Notes: generated from the sequence alone by a model not told the origin. Positions 1-7,312 are shown, counted from the first letter of the stretch. The stretch: DNA of 39,777 bases from Lachnospiraceae bacterium UBA7182 (GCA_002491115.1 DKVI01000050.1:1-39777); one strand, 5' to 3'. Translations and numbers: made by a program.

Positions 1-15
1 TCGGTAATTCCCTGA

Positions 16-200
16 ATGATTATGGTTAGACTACAAGGACATTCTTACTAAGCGATATGTGTTACGGCTTTCTCTTCGAGAAATTGCCGAGCAGACCGGA
101 GCAGGCAAATCAGGGGTTCATGACTTTCTGAAGGCTTTCGAGAAATGTGAGGATCTGGATTATCCTCTTCCTCCCGGGATTACAAATGCCGGGATTGCCA
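16..200 (+). pseudogene. IS21-family IstA transposase remnant, frameshifted
   Basis: The translation contains DYKDIL, then LSLREIAEQTGAGKSG and later PLPPGITNAGIA. This is the start of an IS21-type transposase (IstA), whose N-terminal helix-turn-helix binds the element ends. The natural start appears to be ATG at 16 (M-I-M-V), but one extra base near 28 puts it out of frame with the rest. Resemblance to IstA stops near base 200, about 60 codons into a protein that is normally 400-500 residues. No IstB ATPase gene follows, and the reading frame runs into the end of the minus-strand gene at 261. The element is therefore dead here; whether more lies before base 1 cannot be seen. Confidence 0.7.
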
Positions 201-260
201 GCCAGCTTACCGTAATTGTTGCATACCGCATGAGTTATCCACATCAAAGGAGAAAATCAT

Positions 261-1028
261 TTAACAATTACCTAAATATTCTTCCATCCCAGCAAGCACA
301 TCCATCTTTTTCCCGCACTCCGGACATACATAAGTTCCAAAGAAATATCTGAGATACTCCGTCCCTTCTTTGTCTCCCAGCAGTGCAAACAGGTTGAACA
401 GCCACAGTTTCACGTCTTTCAGGCTTTCGCCATCCCATTTTTCGGAAGGTACTTTTATGGCCTTGATCCGCTCTGAAGGATCAAAATAGCCAAATTCGAT
501 CTCCTCATCACAGTACTCGCAGTCAGGACAAACCATATAACAGGAATTAAAATCCGAAAGGGCAAACAAATACGCCAGCTTCCGTTCTCCCAGGATCGCG
601 ACGACCGAAGCGGCAAACGCCTGCCTCCACGGAAGTTCCTTCCCCTGGACATATTCTATATGACAGGCCAGAAAATCAATGGTCATGGCGCGAATTTCTA
701 AAGAAGCATTTTGGTAGCTTTCCTGAATCTTCGCATCTTCCGGCGTGTCGCCGTATACATCCGTAGCCAGGCAGCTTCCCGCAGCTAAAATGCCCTGAAA
801 CATCCATTCCAGGTCCCGATCCCTTTCCCAGCTTTCCATAAGCTTTGCCAGATATGGTATCGCCAGCCAGGTCGCCGGATAAAAACTCATCTGATGCCAC
901 AGATTTTCACATAGATTATCAAAAGCAAGCTCATAGTTTGTCTTCGGAACCGTCTCCAGCCGGCGTATCTTAAATGTTTCCGGCGCTGCGTCCCTCTCTC
1001 CTGCCAATATCTCAAGATACCTGCTCAC
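261..1028 (-). CDS. Conserved hypothetical protein, helical with two CxxC pairs
   Basis: 255 residues, GTG start with an AAAGGGG ribosome site 5 bases upstream. I do not recognise the family with certainty. Residues 1-150 are mostly helical with aromatic-rich repeats that recall HEAT-type arrays. The second half has a cluster CPDCEYC near residue 165 and CPEC near residue 235, which could together bind one zinc. There is no signal peptide or membrane segment, so it is probably cytosolic. It begins 26 bases after the secreted nuclease gene at 1055-2140 and is probably co-transcribed with it. A cytosolic partner, for example an immunity-like protein, is possible but is only inference from position. 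Confidence 0.75.
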   Translation of the reverse strand: MSRYLEILAGERDAAPETFKIRRLETVPKTNYELAFDNLCENLWHQMSFYPATWLAIPYLAKLMESWERDRDLEWMFQGILAAGSCLATDVYGDTPEDAKIQESYQNASLEIRAMTIDFLACHIEYVQGKELPWRQAFAASVVAILGERKLAYLFALSDFNSCYMVCPDCEYCDEEIEFGYFDPSERIKAIKVPSEKWDGESLKDVKLWLFNLFALLGDKEGTEYLRYFFGTYVCPECGKKMDVLAGMEEYLGNC

Positions 1029-1054
1029 ATTTAAACCCCTTTCCGAATCTGCCG

Positions 1055-2140
1055 CTATGGATTACATTTCTTGCACGGATCATACCCCTGCGCGATGACT
1101 TCTTCCCGGGTGCCCGTATACGGCAGTTTATTCGACTCTTTCATCTGCTTTATGGTGTAGCAACTGGAATAATGAAATTTCCTGGTGTTGGTATTCAATA
1201 TATATTCCGTCCCCTGTGAAACGGGCTCCTGAACCACCTCCGGTTCTGGTGCTTCCGCCTGAACAACCGGCGGGGCCGGCTCTTCTTCCTTTACTTCCGA
1301 TTGTGGCTCTGGTTCTGGCTCCGGCTTGCTTTCCCCTTCGCTACTCTCTCCCGTGGCATAATCGATCACAACCCCCGGCTGAACATTGTAAACATAAACA
1401 CAAAACTCAATATCCTCACCTTGATCCTCTACCGACTCTGCTTCGAGGAGTACCCCGGAAGCGACCAGATTATCGCCCTCAAATACCGGTGTTACACGAT
1501 ACATTACATGATTTTCAGTTTCTTTTACATAGTCGGCTATCATGTTCTCGTAGGGCAACATGCCGTCTACATTCAGGTATCGGGTTCCCGTAATCAGATT
1601 TTTCTCGTTGGCATTTTCCCCCGCCAACTGGAAACCGATCAGATGACACCGGTTATACAGATATTTTCCGTCTACATTATCGTATTTGACACTCTGCCAG
1701 CCTGTGGGCTCCACATGGCTGATACTGTCCCGCTTCTCAGTGGGCATAAGATCTACGCCGATCCTGGCGCACGCGACACCGCATCTGCCCAGCTCATCCA
1801 GCTCACTGTAATACTCATAGGACGGTCCATTTAGTTCATCTTCTGAAAAATATGGCCGGTTACCGTTGACCACGGCGTACGTCTGACCGGTATACGCCTC
1901 CACATCCGCTAAGGAAAATTCCGCGGTCGACAGCTCGTCTGCCATTTCCTCCGGGTCCGAAGAACTTTCCTCCGGCTGTTCGGCCACAGAATCCGGTTCT
2001 TCTTCCTCTGGCGCGGTTTCTTCCGACATGGAAGCCTGTAGTATCTCCTTTGATCCGTCCGGATCTGCTTCTCCACACGCAGTCATTGACAAAGCGGCCG
2101 ACAATACTGCCGCCAGTAACCATATTTTTCTTCTTTTCAT
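1055..2140 (-). CDS. Secreted lipoprotein DNA/RNA non-specific endonuclease
   Basis: 361 residues. The N-terminus is a lipoprotein signal peptide with a lipobox ending T-A-C at about residue 22, so the mature protein should be anchored outside the membrane. An acidic linker follows. Then comes a nuclease domain of the DNA/RNA non-specific endonuclease (beta-beta-alpha-metal) family, with NRCHLIGFQLAG (the His is the expected general base) followed by the Asn of NEKNLITGTRYLN, which normally holds the metal. A Pro/Glu-rich linker leads to a C-terminal module with FHYSSC and CKKC, a small Cys/His motif often attached to secreted nucleases in Firmicutes. The ATG overlaps the previous stop (ATGA), so translation is coupled to the 2137-2544 gene. 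Likely role: degradation of external DNA for nutrition or defence. Confidence 0.85.
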   Translation of the reverse strand: MKRRKIWLLAAVLSAALSMTACGEADPDGSKEILQASMSEETAPEEEEPDSVAEQPEESSSDPEEMADELSTAEFSLADVEAYTGQTYAVVNGNRPYFSEDELNGPSYEYYSELDELGRCGVACARIGVDLMPTEKRDSISHVEPTGWQSVKYDNVDGKYLYNRCHLIGFQLAGENANEKNLITGTRYLNVDGMLPYENMIADYVKETENHVMYRVTPVFEGDNLVASGVLLEAESVEDQGEDIEFCVYVYNVQPGVVIDYATGESSEGESKPEPEPEPQSEVKEEEPAPPVVQAEAPEPEVVQEPVSQGTEYILNTNTRKFHYSSCYTIKQMKESNKLPYTGTREEVIAQGYDPCKKCNP

Positions 2141-2544
2141 CTTCTGTAAATCTCCTTTGTAATCTTTTCGTGAGAATTTCCTGCGAAATCCTCCGTTTTC
2201 TCCAATGTATATCCGCTTATATCAAGCGTAAAAAATGTATCTGCCGGATAAATCCGGCTCCATCGAAACAGAATGATCTTCTCGATCCTGTCCTCATACG
2301 AAGCAACATCTTTGTCTTCCACAAAACAGTAATCTCCTGTCCCGGCTTTCTCAAGATATGCTTCATCCACAATGATCTCTGTCAGTCCGTCATCCGTAAA
2401 CTGCTTTTTACTGTACGGACTCATCCAAAGCCTGCCGACCCCGACTAGTGCCAATATATGCTGGCAAAGTATACGGTCTTTGCTCTGCCTACGGCGGTTA
2501 AAGAGCATCCCGTTCTTATCATCGACACACAACATGACGATCAC
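2137..2544 (-). CDS. Conserved hypothetical protein upstream of nuclease
   Basis: 135 residues. A GTG start at 2544 is chosen because an excellent GGAGGTGA ribosome site lies about 10 bases before it; the in-frame ATG at 2535 would be too far away. The protein opens MIVMLCVDDKNGMLFNRRRQS and contains WMSPYS, DYCFVED and IEKIILFRW. The hydrophobic opening strand followed by Asp-Asp is suggestive of a small alpha/beta fold, but I cannot name a function. It has no signal peptide, so it probably stays in the cytoplasm. It overlaps the secreted nuclease gene by four bases and is the first gene of that operon. Confidence 0.8.
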   Translation of the reverse strand: MIVMLCVDDKNGMLFNRRRQSKDRILCQHILALVGVGRLWMSPYSKKQFTDDGLTEIIVDEAYLEKAGTGDYCFVEDKDVASYEDRIEKIILFRWSRIYPADTFFTLDISGYTLEKTEDFAGNSHEKITKEIYRR

Positions 2545-2636
2545 TTTTTTTCCTCACCTCCTTCCCCTTTTCCTGCACAGCCTGCGCCGTGTGTCTGACA
2601 GCCGTGCGTGTATCTTATTTCTATATATGTAGGCAG

Positions 2637-3365
2637 TTATACTTCGCTCTCTTTAAATGTGATGGTATATTCCAGCTCTTTCACCGCATCTGTATTTATA
2701 AGCTTTTCAATAATATTTTTTGCATTCTCCTGGGCTTTCTCCAAAAGGCCGTTTTCGATCGCCCTTTGCTCCATCGCATCTTTACTGATCGAGTCAAATT
2801 CTCTGACGTCTTCTACTTTAACAGGATTAAACAAACCATCTTTTTCATCAAGCGTCTCAATACTGTCATCCTCTATTTCGTGGGAAAGTATTTCAGCTTT
2901 CGGAATGCTTACTAAGATTTCCTTGTTGGCGTCATTGACTTCTACTATAATTTCATCCACCTTTACGCCGGCTTTGATCGTCCCGTCCCATTTGACAATA
3001 AATGACTTTGTCGTAAAGGAAAACGGAACCTCTTTCCCAAATAATTTCGCAGGATCTTCAAATTTTCCAGCGTCCGTGTATAAATACTCCACAGTGGCAA
3101 GTTCGCCAATATCCTGTATCTCTGATTTGATCAGCGACACATCAACCTCTTTTGAAGCCACCTCATACTGGACAATCGGATCTGAAAGCCTTGCATTTTC
3201 CTCTTCAAGTGCTTTGATTCTTTTTTTTGCATTCGTATAATTAATGAAAAATATTGCCAGTATTATAATCAATAATACAACTACAATCACCGTAACCTTG
3301 GCAAAGGTACTTTTTGCTTTGCGACTTAACCATGTTTCTTTTTTTATGTACTTTTCGTCATCCAT
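2637..3365 (-). CDS. DUF4230 family membrane-anchored protein
   Basis: 242 residues from the ATG at 3365, which lies 7 bases after AAGGAG; the ATG two codons earlier is too close to that site. One transmembrane helix (about residues 22-44) is followed by a short coiled coil (KKRIKALEEENARL) and an extracellular domain of the DUF4230 type. Recognition rests on the overall plan: a single anchor, a VEYLYT strand, a KWDGTIKAGV strand and a C-terminal amphipathic helix with KNIIEKLI. The biochemical function of DUF4230 is unknown. The gene is distinctly AT-rich compared with the nuclease operon downstream. A possible 30-residue peptide gene precedes it by 24 bases. Confidence 0.8.
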   Translation of the reverse strand: MDDEKYIKKETWLSRKAKSTFAKVTVIVVVLLIIILAIFFINYTNAKKRIKALEEENARLSDPIVQYEVASKEVDVSLIKSEIQDIGELATVEYLYTDAGKFEDPAKLFGKEVPFSFTTKSFIVKWDGTIKAGVKVDEIIVEVNDANKEILVSIPKAEILSHEIEDDSIETLDEKDGLFNPVKVEDVREFDSISKDAMEQRAIENGLLEKAQENAKNIIEKLINTDAVKELEYTITFKESEV

Positions 3366-3389
3366 AATCATTCTCCTTTGGTAATTTTT

Positions 3390-3482
3390 TTATAAATTTT
3401 TAATATCAATCCATGCAGCAACATTTATATAACACTCCCCATTTCTACAATATAAACATTCATTTACCCCCTTATTTTTCAC
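3390..3482 (-). CDS. Possible 30-residue Cys-rich small protein
   Basis: A GTG at 3482 lies 7 bases after AAAGG (3490-3494) and opens a 30-codon frame ending just before the DUF4230 gene. The peptide has three cysteines in nine residues (CLYCRNGEC) and ends in a hydrophobic stretch INVAAWIDI. A TGT-TATACT extended -10 box lies at 3515-3523, about 30 bases upstream. I do not recognise the peptide. Support is the ribosome site, position between promoter and gene, and the patterned cysteines. It could equally be untranslated leader of the DUF4230 gene. Confidence 0.35.
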   Translation of the reverse strand: MKNKGVNECLYCRNGECYINVAAWIDIKNL

Positions 3483-3514
3483 AAAAATACCTTTACACCA
3501 ATACTGTTTTGGAA

Positions 3515-3523
3515 AGTATAACA
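3515..3523 (-). promoter_or_regulatory. Candidate extended -10 promoter for DUF4230 gene
   Basis: On the minus strand TGT directly precedes TATACT, an extended -10 element. No good -35 box is present at 17 bases. A second TATACT lies 23 bases further upstream (3538-3543). It would drive the small peptide frame and the DUF4230 gene. Confidence 0.4.
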
Positions 3524-3592
3524 CACATCTGCAAAAAAGTATAGTTGATTCAAAATAATAATTCGGTTTCAATCCGGCGATTTATATACGTT

Positions 3593-3617
3593 AAAATAAG
3601 GGAGCCCCCAGGCTCCC
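3593..3617 (-). terminator. Intrinsic terminator of DUF4839 lipoprotein gene
   Basis: A 7-bp perfect stem GGGAGCC/GGCTCCC (3600-3606 and 3611-3617) with a 4-base loop. On the minus strand it is followed by TTATTTT, and on the plus strand by seven A. It lies 36 bases after the stop of the gene at 3653-4555. Confidence 0.8.
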
Positions 3618-3652
3618 AAAAAAATCAAATCGTCCCACTTCATTAGCATATT

Positions 3653-4555
3653 TTATCGTTCTGCAACCAATACCGGTGTCAGTAAAAAGATTCCCGCATC
3701 TTCATTAAATTCATCTACTTTGGCAACGATATGAACATTACTCCCAACACTTACATAGAAAGGCAAAGACAGGTCCTCTATTCCCATGTCAAAAGTGTTG
3801 ACATCATCAAATTTGAATATCGGTCCCGGTGATACAGTATTTTCATCAACCCAGTCACCAACACTTAACAACAAATCCCATCGTGTATTATAATTTCCAT
3901 GATTCACAATATAATCAATATGGCCATCAAATTCAATCTGTTGCCCTCTATACTTTTCTGAAAACTCTGTAAAAAGCGGACTGGAATCCTCTTTAGTTGC
4001 TAATACCTCTGCAAAATCTTCATTATTGTCTACAGTTAAAATCACTTCTTCCTGTTCTGGAACTGATTGTGATTCTGGTTCTTTTATTTTTTCTGAATCT
4101 TCCTGCGTTTCGTCCAAAGCATCTGCTTTCTTCTCTGGAATTTTTACTGTTTTCTCCGGAATATCTTCTGTATCTTCAGAAGATTCCTCTTTTTCTTTTG
4201 AACCGTCAGCCAGTTTTTCCGGAAATGCATGGTAAGTAACAATAATCGTAGCATCAGAAGGATATTTAGCGCCTGAACTGAAAATAGTGCTTCCGTTTAT
4301 TGATACTTTCTCAACTTCTCCATCCTTTGTTAGCCAGCCAATCACCAGATCATCCAACATTTCAACATCAATATTTGTAAAACCGATTATTTCCAGTTCG
4401 TTTATTACATCCTGGTAATTACGGCCTTCATAATCACTGGATGACGCAGGCATTTCTATTCTGTCATCAGGTTTTTCATCCGATACATGGCTGCATCCAT
4501 TTAACATCAAAAAAACAAATGCAATTATATATAAGAACCTAATTCTTTTCATCAT
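3653..4555 (-). CDS. Lipoprotein with PASTA-like and DUF4839 domains
   Basis: 300 residues from the ATG at 4555, chosen because the GGGAGGGGG ribosome site sits inside the first codons of the longer frame (4570). A lipoprotein signal ends in LNGC with the lipid-bearing Cys at residue 21. Residues about 40-112 form a PASTA-like repeat (GRNYQDVINELEIIGF, then a beta strand pair ending IIVTYHAF). A Glu/Lys-rich linker of about 60 residues follows. The C-terminal 120 residues match the DUF4839 plan (QQIEFDGHIDYIVNHGNYNTR, VGSNVHIVAKVDEF), which has an OB-like beta pattern and no known function. It is a cell-surface protein. The gene is AT-rich and divergent from the XRE regulator at 4724. Confidence 0.82.
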   Translation of the reverse strand: MMKRIRFLYIIAFVFLMLNGCSHVSDEKPDDRIEMPASSSDYEGRNYQDVINELEIIGFTNIDVEMLDDLVIGWLTKDGEVEKVSINGSTIFSSGAKYPSDATIIVTYHAFPEKLADGSKEKEESSEDTEDIPEKTVKIPEKKADALDETQEDSEKIKEPESQSVPEQEEVILTVDNNEDFAEVLATKEDSSPLFTEFSEKYRGQQIEFDGHIDYIVNHGNYNTRWDLLLSVGDWVDENTVSPGPIFKFDDVNTFDMGIEDLSLPFYVSVGSNVHIVAKVDEFNEDAGIFLLTPVLVAER

Positions 4556-4624
4556 ACTTCCCCCTCCCATAATCTCTTAAAAGGTTTTCGCAGTATTTTT
4601 ACGCACCCAATTACTAATGATTTT

Positions 4625-4653
4625 ATCATACTACATTTTAACTTATAAGTCAA
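4625..4653 (-). promoter_or_regulatory. Promoter of DUF4839 lipoprotein gene
   Basis: Minus strand TTGACT (4648-4653), 17 bases, TATGAT (4625-4630). This is a strong sigma-A type match. The palindrome ACTTATAAGT (4641-4650) overlaps the -35 box, so a protein bound there would block transcription. Confidence 0.65.
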
Positions 4654-4695
4654 TATTTATAAACTAATGATTCCCTTATTATTTTCTGCGATCCT

Positions 4696-4713
4696 CCTTA
4701 TAATACTATAAGG
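4696..4713 (+). promoter_or_regulatory. Dyad over -10 and ribosome site of XRE gene
   Basis: CCTTATA-ATAC-TATAAGG is a perfect 7+4+7 inverted repeat. It contains the TATAAT -10 box (4699-4704) and reaches the AAGGTGG ribosome site of the regulator gene. Its half-site CTTATA also makes up the palindrome CTTATAAG at 4642-4649 over the divergent promoter. This looks like the operator of the XRE protein (inference). Confidence 0.5.
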
Positions 4714-4723
4714 TGGTGATATT

Positions 4724-5059
4724 ATGATTGATTATACGTTAATCGGGCAGCGGATTGCGGCAGGCAGGAAAGGCAGACGCATCACACAGGAACAGATGGC
4801 TGAACATCTGGATGTCTCTATCGCCTTTATCAGCAAAATCGAACGAGGGCGAACCCAACTCAGTCTTGAACGCCTTGTCCAGATCTGCCATTTTCTGGAT
4901 CTGTCCCCGGATGAACTGCTCTCCAAAAGCAAACCTCCTTCTGACTCATACATGCAGGCAGAATTATCTTCCCTGCTGGAACAATGCCCCCATGAACTTC
5001 TTCCTGTCATCAAATCGATTATTGAAGATATTCTCCGTTATTACCCCGGACAAACTTAA
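4724..5059 (+). CDS. XRE-family helix-turn-helix transcriptional regulator
   Basis: 111 residues. Residues 7-61 form a Cro/CI-type helix-turn-helix (IGQRIAAGRKGRRITQEQMAEHLDVS, then FISKIERGRTQLSLERL); the IERG turn and following LERL helix are diagnostic. The last 40 residues are a short helical tail, probably for dimerisation. The start is set by AAGGTGG 8 bases upstream. The gene is divergent from the lipoprotein gene at 3653-4555, and both promoters carry CTTATA half-sites, so it is probably an autoregulated repressor of its neighbour (inference). Confidence 0.9.
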   Translation: MIDYTLIGQRIAAGRKGRRITQEQMAEHLDVSIAFISKIERGRTQLSLERLVQICHFLDLSPDELLSKSKPPSDSYMQAELSSLLEQCPHELLPVIKSIIEDILRYYPGQT

Positions 5060-5084
5060 TGCCGGCATATCTCTATGTCGGCAT
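5059..5084 (+). terminator. Hairpin after XRE gene
   Basis: ATGCCGGCAT (5059-5068) pairs with ATGTCGGCAT (5075-5084) with one G-T pair and a 6-base loop, starting on the last base of the stop codon. No T-run follows, so termination activity is uncertain. Confidence 0.4.
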
Positions 5085-5128
5085 CATAACATACTGGATT
5101 CATGATTTGGTATGCTGGCTGCATACAT

Positions 5129-6214
5129 TTAAAAAATACTGATTCCAAAAAACAATTCCAAAAACATATCGACAACAGCAATCAGCATAAGACAAAGTAC
5201 AAAAAACACAAATGCACCCATACCCCTGGCTATCTTACTTTTACTGCCGGCGAAAGGTATATGGGATTTTATTTCATTACGGTTATCTATCCAGACGAAT
5301 GCAAATAAAGCCACCACATAAAACGCAAGAGCATCTATCATTTCTTTCAATGTTTCTACTTTCTTCTGCGACAACACAACTATAAAAACACTATAAATCA
5401 AGAACAAATATACGAACGCCCCGGCAACCATTCTCCACAACTTCCTACTGCGGAATCCTGGCAGCGGAAGCAGCTTCTTTTTTATCCATTTCTTTTTACT
5501 TTCTCCAGGATACAGAAGCTTTCTCACCTCAGCCTCCACCTCCTGAATTTTCTGATATCGTTTTTCCGGGTCCATATAGGTACACTTGCGGATCACCTTT
5601 CCGGCCTTACCATCATAGGGACAGCTTTTATACGACTGCCCGGTCAGCATATAGTTCATCATGACACCCAGGGAATAAATATCCGTGCGCACATCCGTCT
5701 GGGCAAACCCGAACTGCTCCGGCGCCGCGTATTCTGCCGTCCCGATCAGCATCGTGTCCTGCGCCATGCCTTCCATAAAATAGCGGGCGGCGTTATAATC
5801 AATCAGCTTTACGATTCCCTCCTCCGTGATCATCACATTGGACAGTTTGATATCTCTGTGAATAATAGCCGGTATCTGACCGTGAAGACAGGTAATCGCC
5901 TCACAAAGCTGAAGGATAATCTCAAAGACTTCCTTTTCCGTAAATACCTCACCCCGCTCCATCTTCTCCTGCAAAGTCTCTCCGCCCACATATTCTTCAA
6001 TCACATACAGCCTGTCGTCCTGCTCTTTCAAGTCATAGACTCTGGGAATATGTATGTTCCGGATAATTTTCAGAGATTCATATACCTTCGGATTGTAGAT
6101 CTTAAGGCACTTTCTGACATACACTTTTTTATCTTCCCTGCCAAGAACCAGACAGACTTCATTTTGGCATTTAAGCCGGGTGATTTCTTCATACTGATCC
6201 CATATGCCGTCCAT
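5129..6214 (-). CDS. Membrane-anchored serine/threonine protein kinase
   Basis: 361 residues from the ATG at 6214, which follows AGAGGGAG; the longer frame from 6286 lacks a ribosome site and starts with an unrelated hydrophobic segment. Kinase residues include Lys35 in VRK (ATP-anchoring position), HRDIKLSN at 119-126 (catalytic loop), DYN at 139-141 where DFG is usual, and APEQ at 165-167. There is no canonical glycine-rich loop near residue 20, so ATP binding may be atypical. The C-terminal third, after a Lys-rich stretch, has three transmembrane helices. The kinase domain is N-terminal and cytosolic, with no extracellular sensor domain. It is divergent from a helix-turn-helix gene at 6292, a possible substrate or partner. 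Confidence 0.88.
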   Translation of the reverse strand: MDGIWDQYEEITRLKCQNEVCLVLGREDKKVYVRKCLKIYNPKVYESLKIIRNIHIPRVYDLKEQDDRLYVIEEYVGGETLQEKMERGEVFTEKEVFEIILQLCEAITCLHGQIPAIIHRDIKLSNVMITEEGIVKLIDYNAARYFMEGMAQDTMLIGTAEYAAPEQFGFAQTDVRTDIYSLGVMMNYMLTGQSYKSCPYDGKAGKVIRKCTYMDPEKRYQKIQEVEAEVRKLLYPGESKKKWIKKKLLPLPGFRSRKLWRMVAGAFVYLFLIYSVFIVVLSQKKVETLKEMIDALAFYVVALFAFVWIDNRNEIKSHIPFAGSKSKIARGMGAFVFFVLCLMLIAVVDMFLELFFGISIF

Positions 6215-6291
6215 TTGCTCAACTCCCTCTTGCCTTGATCCGATTTCTACTGTAACATAAAAACAGGAAAAGGAAAAGAGGTACAACGCTT

Positions 6292-6729
6292 ATGAACAAC
6301 GACAAAACCACCGGCGAACTTTTGGATGTCCTGCACAACACTCATTCCGCCACTTCCCTGAAAGCTTACAGAGAACAACATACCGTCCCGGAAGATACAC
6401 TTGCCTTTAACACTGAGTTTTCCAGGCTCTTAGAATACCATCATCTTTCCAAAGCCGACGTGATCCGCAGATCTTCCCTGGACCGAAACTACGCGTATCA
6501 GCTTTTCAACGGCACCCGCGCGCCCGGGCGGGATAAGATTATCATCCTCTCCATTGCCGCCGGGCTGTCTCTTAAGGAAACCCAGCGGCTTCTGACCCGT
6601 GCTTCGGAAGGCATCCTCTATGCCAGGTCTTCCAGAGATTCCATCATTATCTACTGTATCGAACACAGACTGAATCTTATCAGCACCAATGAAATGCTCG
6701 AAGATGAGGACGAGGAAATACTAAAATAA
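6292..6729 (+). CDS. Helix-turn-helix protein divergent from kinase
   Basis: 145 residues with AAGAGGT upstream of the ATG. Residues about 40-100 form a divergent XRE-type DNA-binding domain (FSRLLEYHHLSKADVIRRSSLDRNYAYQLFNGTR, then IIILSIAAGLSLKETQRLL). This is followed by a conserved helix with SSRDSIIIYCIEHRLNL and an acidic tail with six Asp/Glu in eight residues. The many exposed Ser/Thr and the divergent Ser/Thr kinase suggest that it could be a kinase target, but nothing in the sequence proves it. Confidence 0.8.
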   Translation: MNNDKTTGELLDVLHNTHSATSLKAYREQHTVPEDTLAFNTEFSRLLEYHHLSKADVIRRSSLDRNYAYQLFNGTRAPGRDKIIILSIAAGLSLKETQRLLTRASEGILYARSSRDSIIIYCIEHRLNLISTNEMLEDEDEEILK

Positions 6730-6757
6730 CTTTATTGATTTTTCTTATCATTTCTAG

Positions 6758-6786
6758 TTGAATTTACCTGATAAATCCCTTATACT
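6758..6786 (+). promoter_or_regulatory. Promoter of ferredoxin gene
   Basis: TTGAAT (6758-6763), 17 bases, TATACT (6781-6786). Transcription should start near 6793, so the ferredoxin gene is independent of the helix-turn-helix gene upstream. Confidence 0.65.
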
Positions 6787-6792
6787 TAGGTA

Positions 6793-6809
6793 TATATGTA
6801 CTACATATA
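6793..6809 (+). promoter_or_regulatory. Dyad TATATGTA-C-TACATATA in ferredoxin leader
   Basis: A perfect 8+1+8 inverted repeat starting at the expected transcription start of the ferredoxin gene. The position is typical of a repressor operator; the cognate protein is unknown. Confidence 0.45.
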
Positions 6810-6836
6810 CAAAAAAACTGACAAAGGAGAACGAAA

Positions 6837-7223
6837 ATGAAGAAACTGACAGTGAAAAAAGGCGGAGAATGTATGGCTTGTCTGGCATGTGCGCAGGCAT
6901 GTTCCATGGCATTCTACAAAGTAAATGATCCGACCAAAGCCTGCATCCAGATCGGCGAGAAGGACGGCGCTCCGAAGCCGTCTGTCTGCGCACAGTGCGG
7001 CAAATGTGCAAAGACCTGTGAAGCCGGCGCAATCAAGCAGAACGCAAAAGGTACTTACGTCATCGACAAGAAGCTCTGTACCGGATGCGGCAAATGTGTG
7101 GAAGTATGTCCGTTCCATGTTATGGTTAAAGCTGAGGATTCACCGGTTACCAGCAAATGTATCGCGTGCGGTATCTGTGTAAAAGCCTGTCCTATGGAGA
7201 TCCTGGAGATCGTGGAAAAATAA
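6837..7223 (+). CDS. Ferredoxin-like protein with four [4Fe-4S] motifs
   Basis: 128 residues with four complete Cys motifs of the C-x2-C-x2-C-x3-C type: residues 12-22, 51-61, 81-91 and 108-118. The last two are followed by Pro, as in classical ferredoxins. The protein resembles the small electron-transfer subunits that serve aldehyde:ferredoxin and other molybdenum/tungsten oxidoreductases or hydrogenases (HycB/DmsB type). Here no catalytic subunit is adjacent: it has its own promoter and a strong terminator. It is a soluble cytosolic electron carrier. The start follows AAAGGAG by 7 bases. Confidence 0.9.
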   Translation: MKKLTVKKGGECMACLACAQACSMAFYKVNDPTKACIQIGEKDGAPKPSVCAQCGKCAKTCEAGAIKQNAKGTYVIDKKLCTGCGKCVEVCPFHVMVKAEDSPVTSKCIACGICVKACPMEILEIVEK

Positions 7224-7245
7224 AATACTTTACTTGTGTATTTAC

Positions 7246-7293
7246 AAAAATCAGGAAAGAATTCCCTGTCCTTTGGATTCTTTCCTGATTTTT
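7246..7293. terminator. Bidirectional terminator between ferredoxin and ABC operon
   Basis: A 17-bp perfect stem (7246-7262 with 7277-7293) and a 14-base loop, with A-rich left and T-rich right flanks. It sits between the stop of the plus-strand ferredoxin gene (7223) and the end of the minus-strand ABC operon (7313), so it can end transcription from both sides. Confidence 0.9.
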
Positions 7294-7312
7294 TCTACGC
7301 TTTCATATGGCA

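Noticed and set aside
1301..1834. Plus-strand frame opposite the nuclease gene
   Set aside because: No motif or ribosome site and fully covered by the nuclease domain on the other strand.
3390..3572. Longer 60-codon version of the small frame starting with TTG at 3572
   Set aside because: No ribosome site before the TTG, and the promoter -10 box would lie inside the gene; only the 30-codon version from 3482 is plausible.
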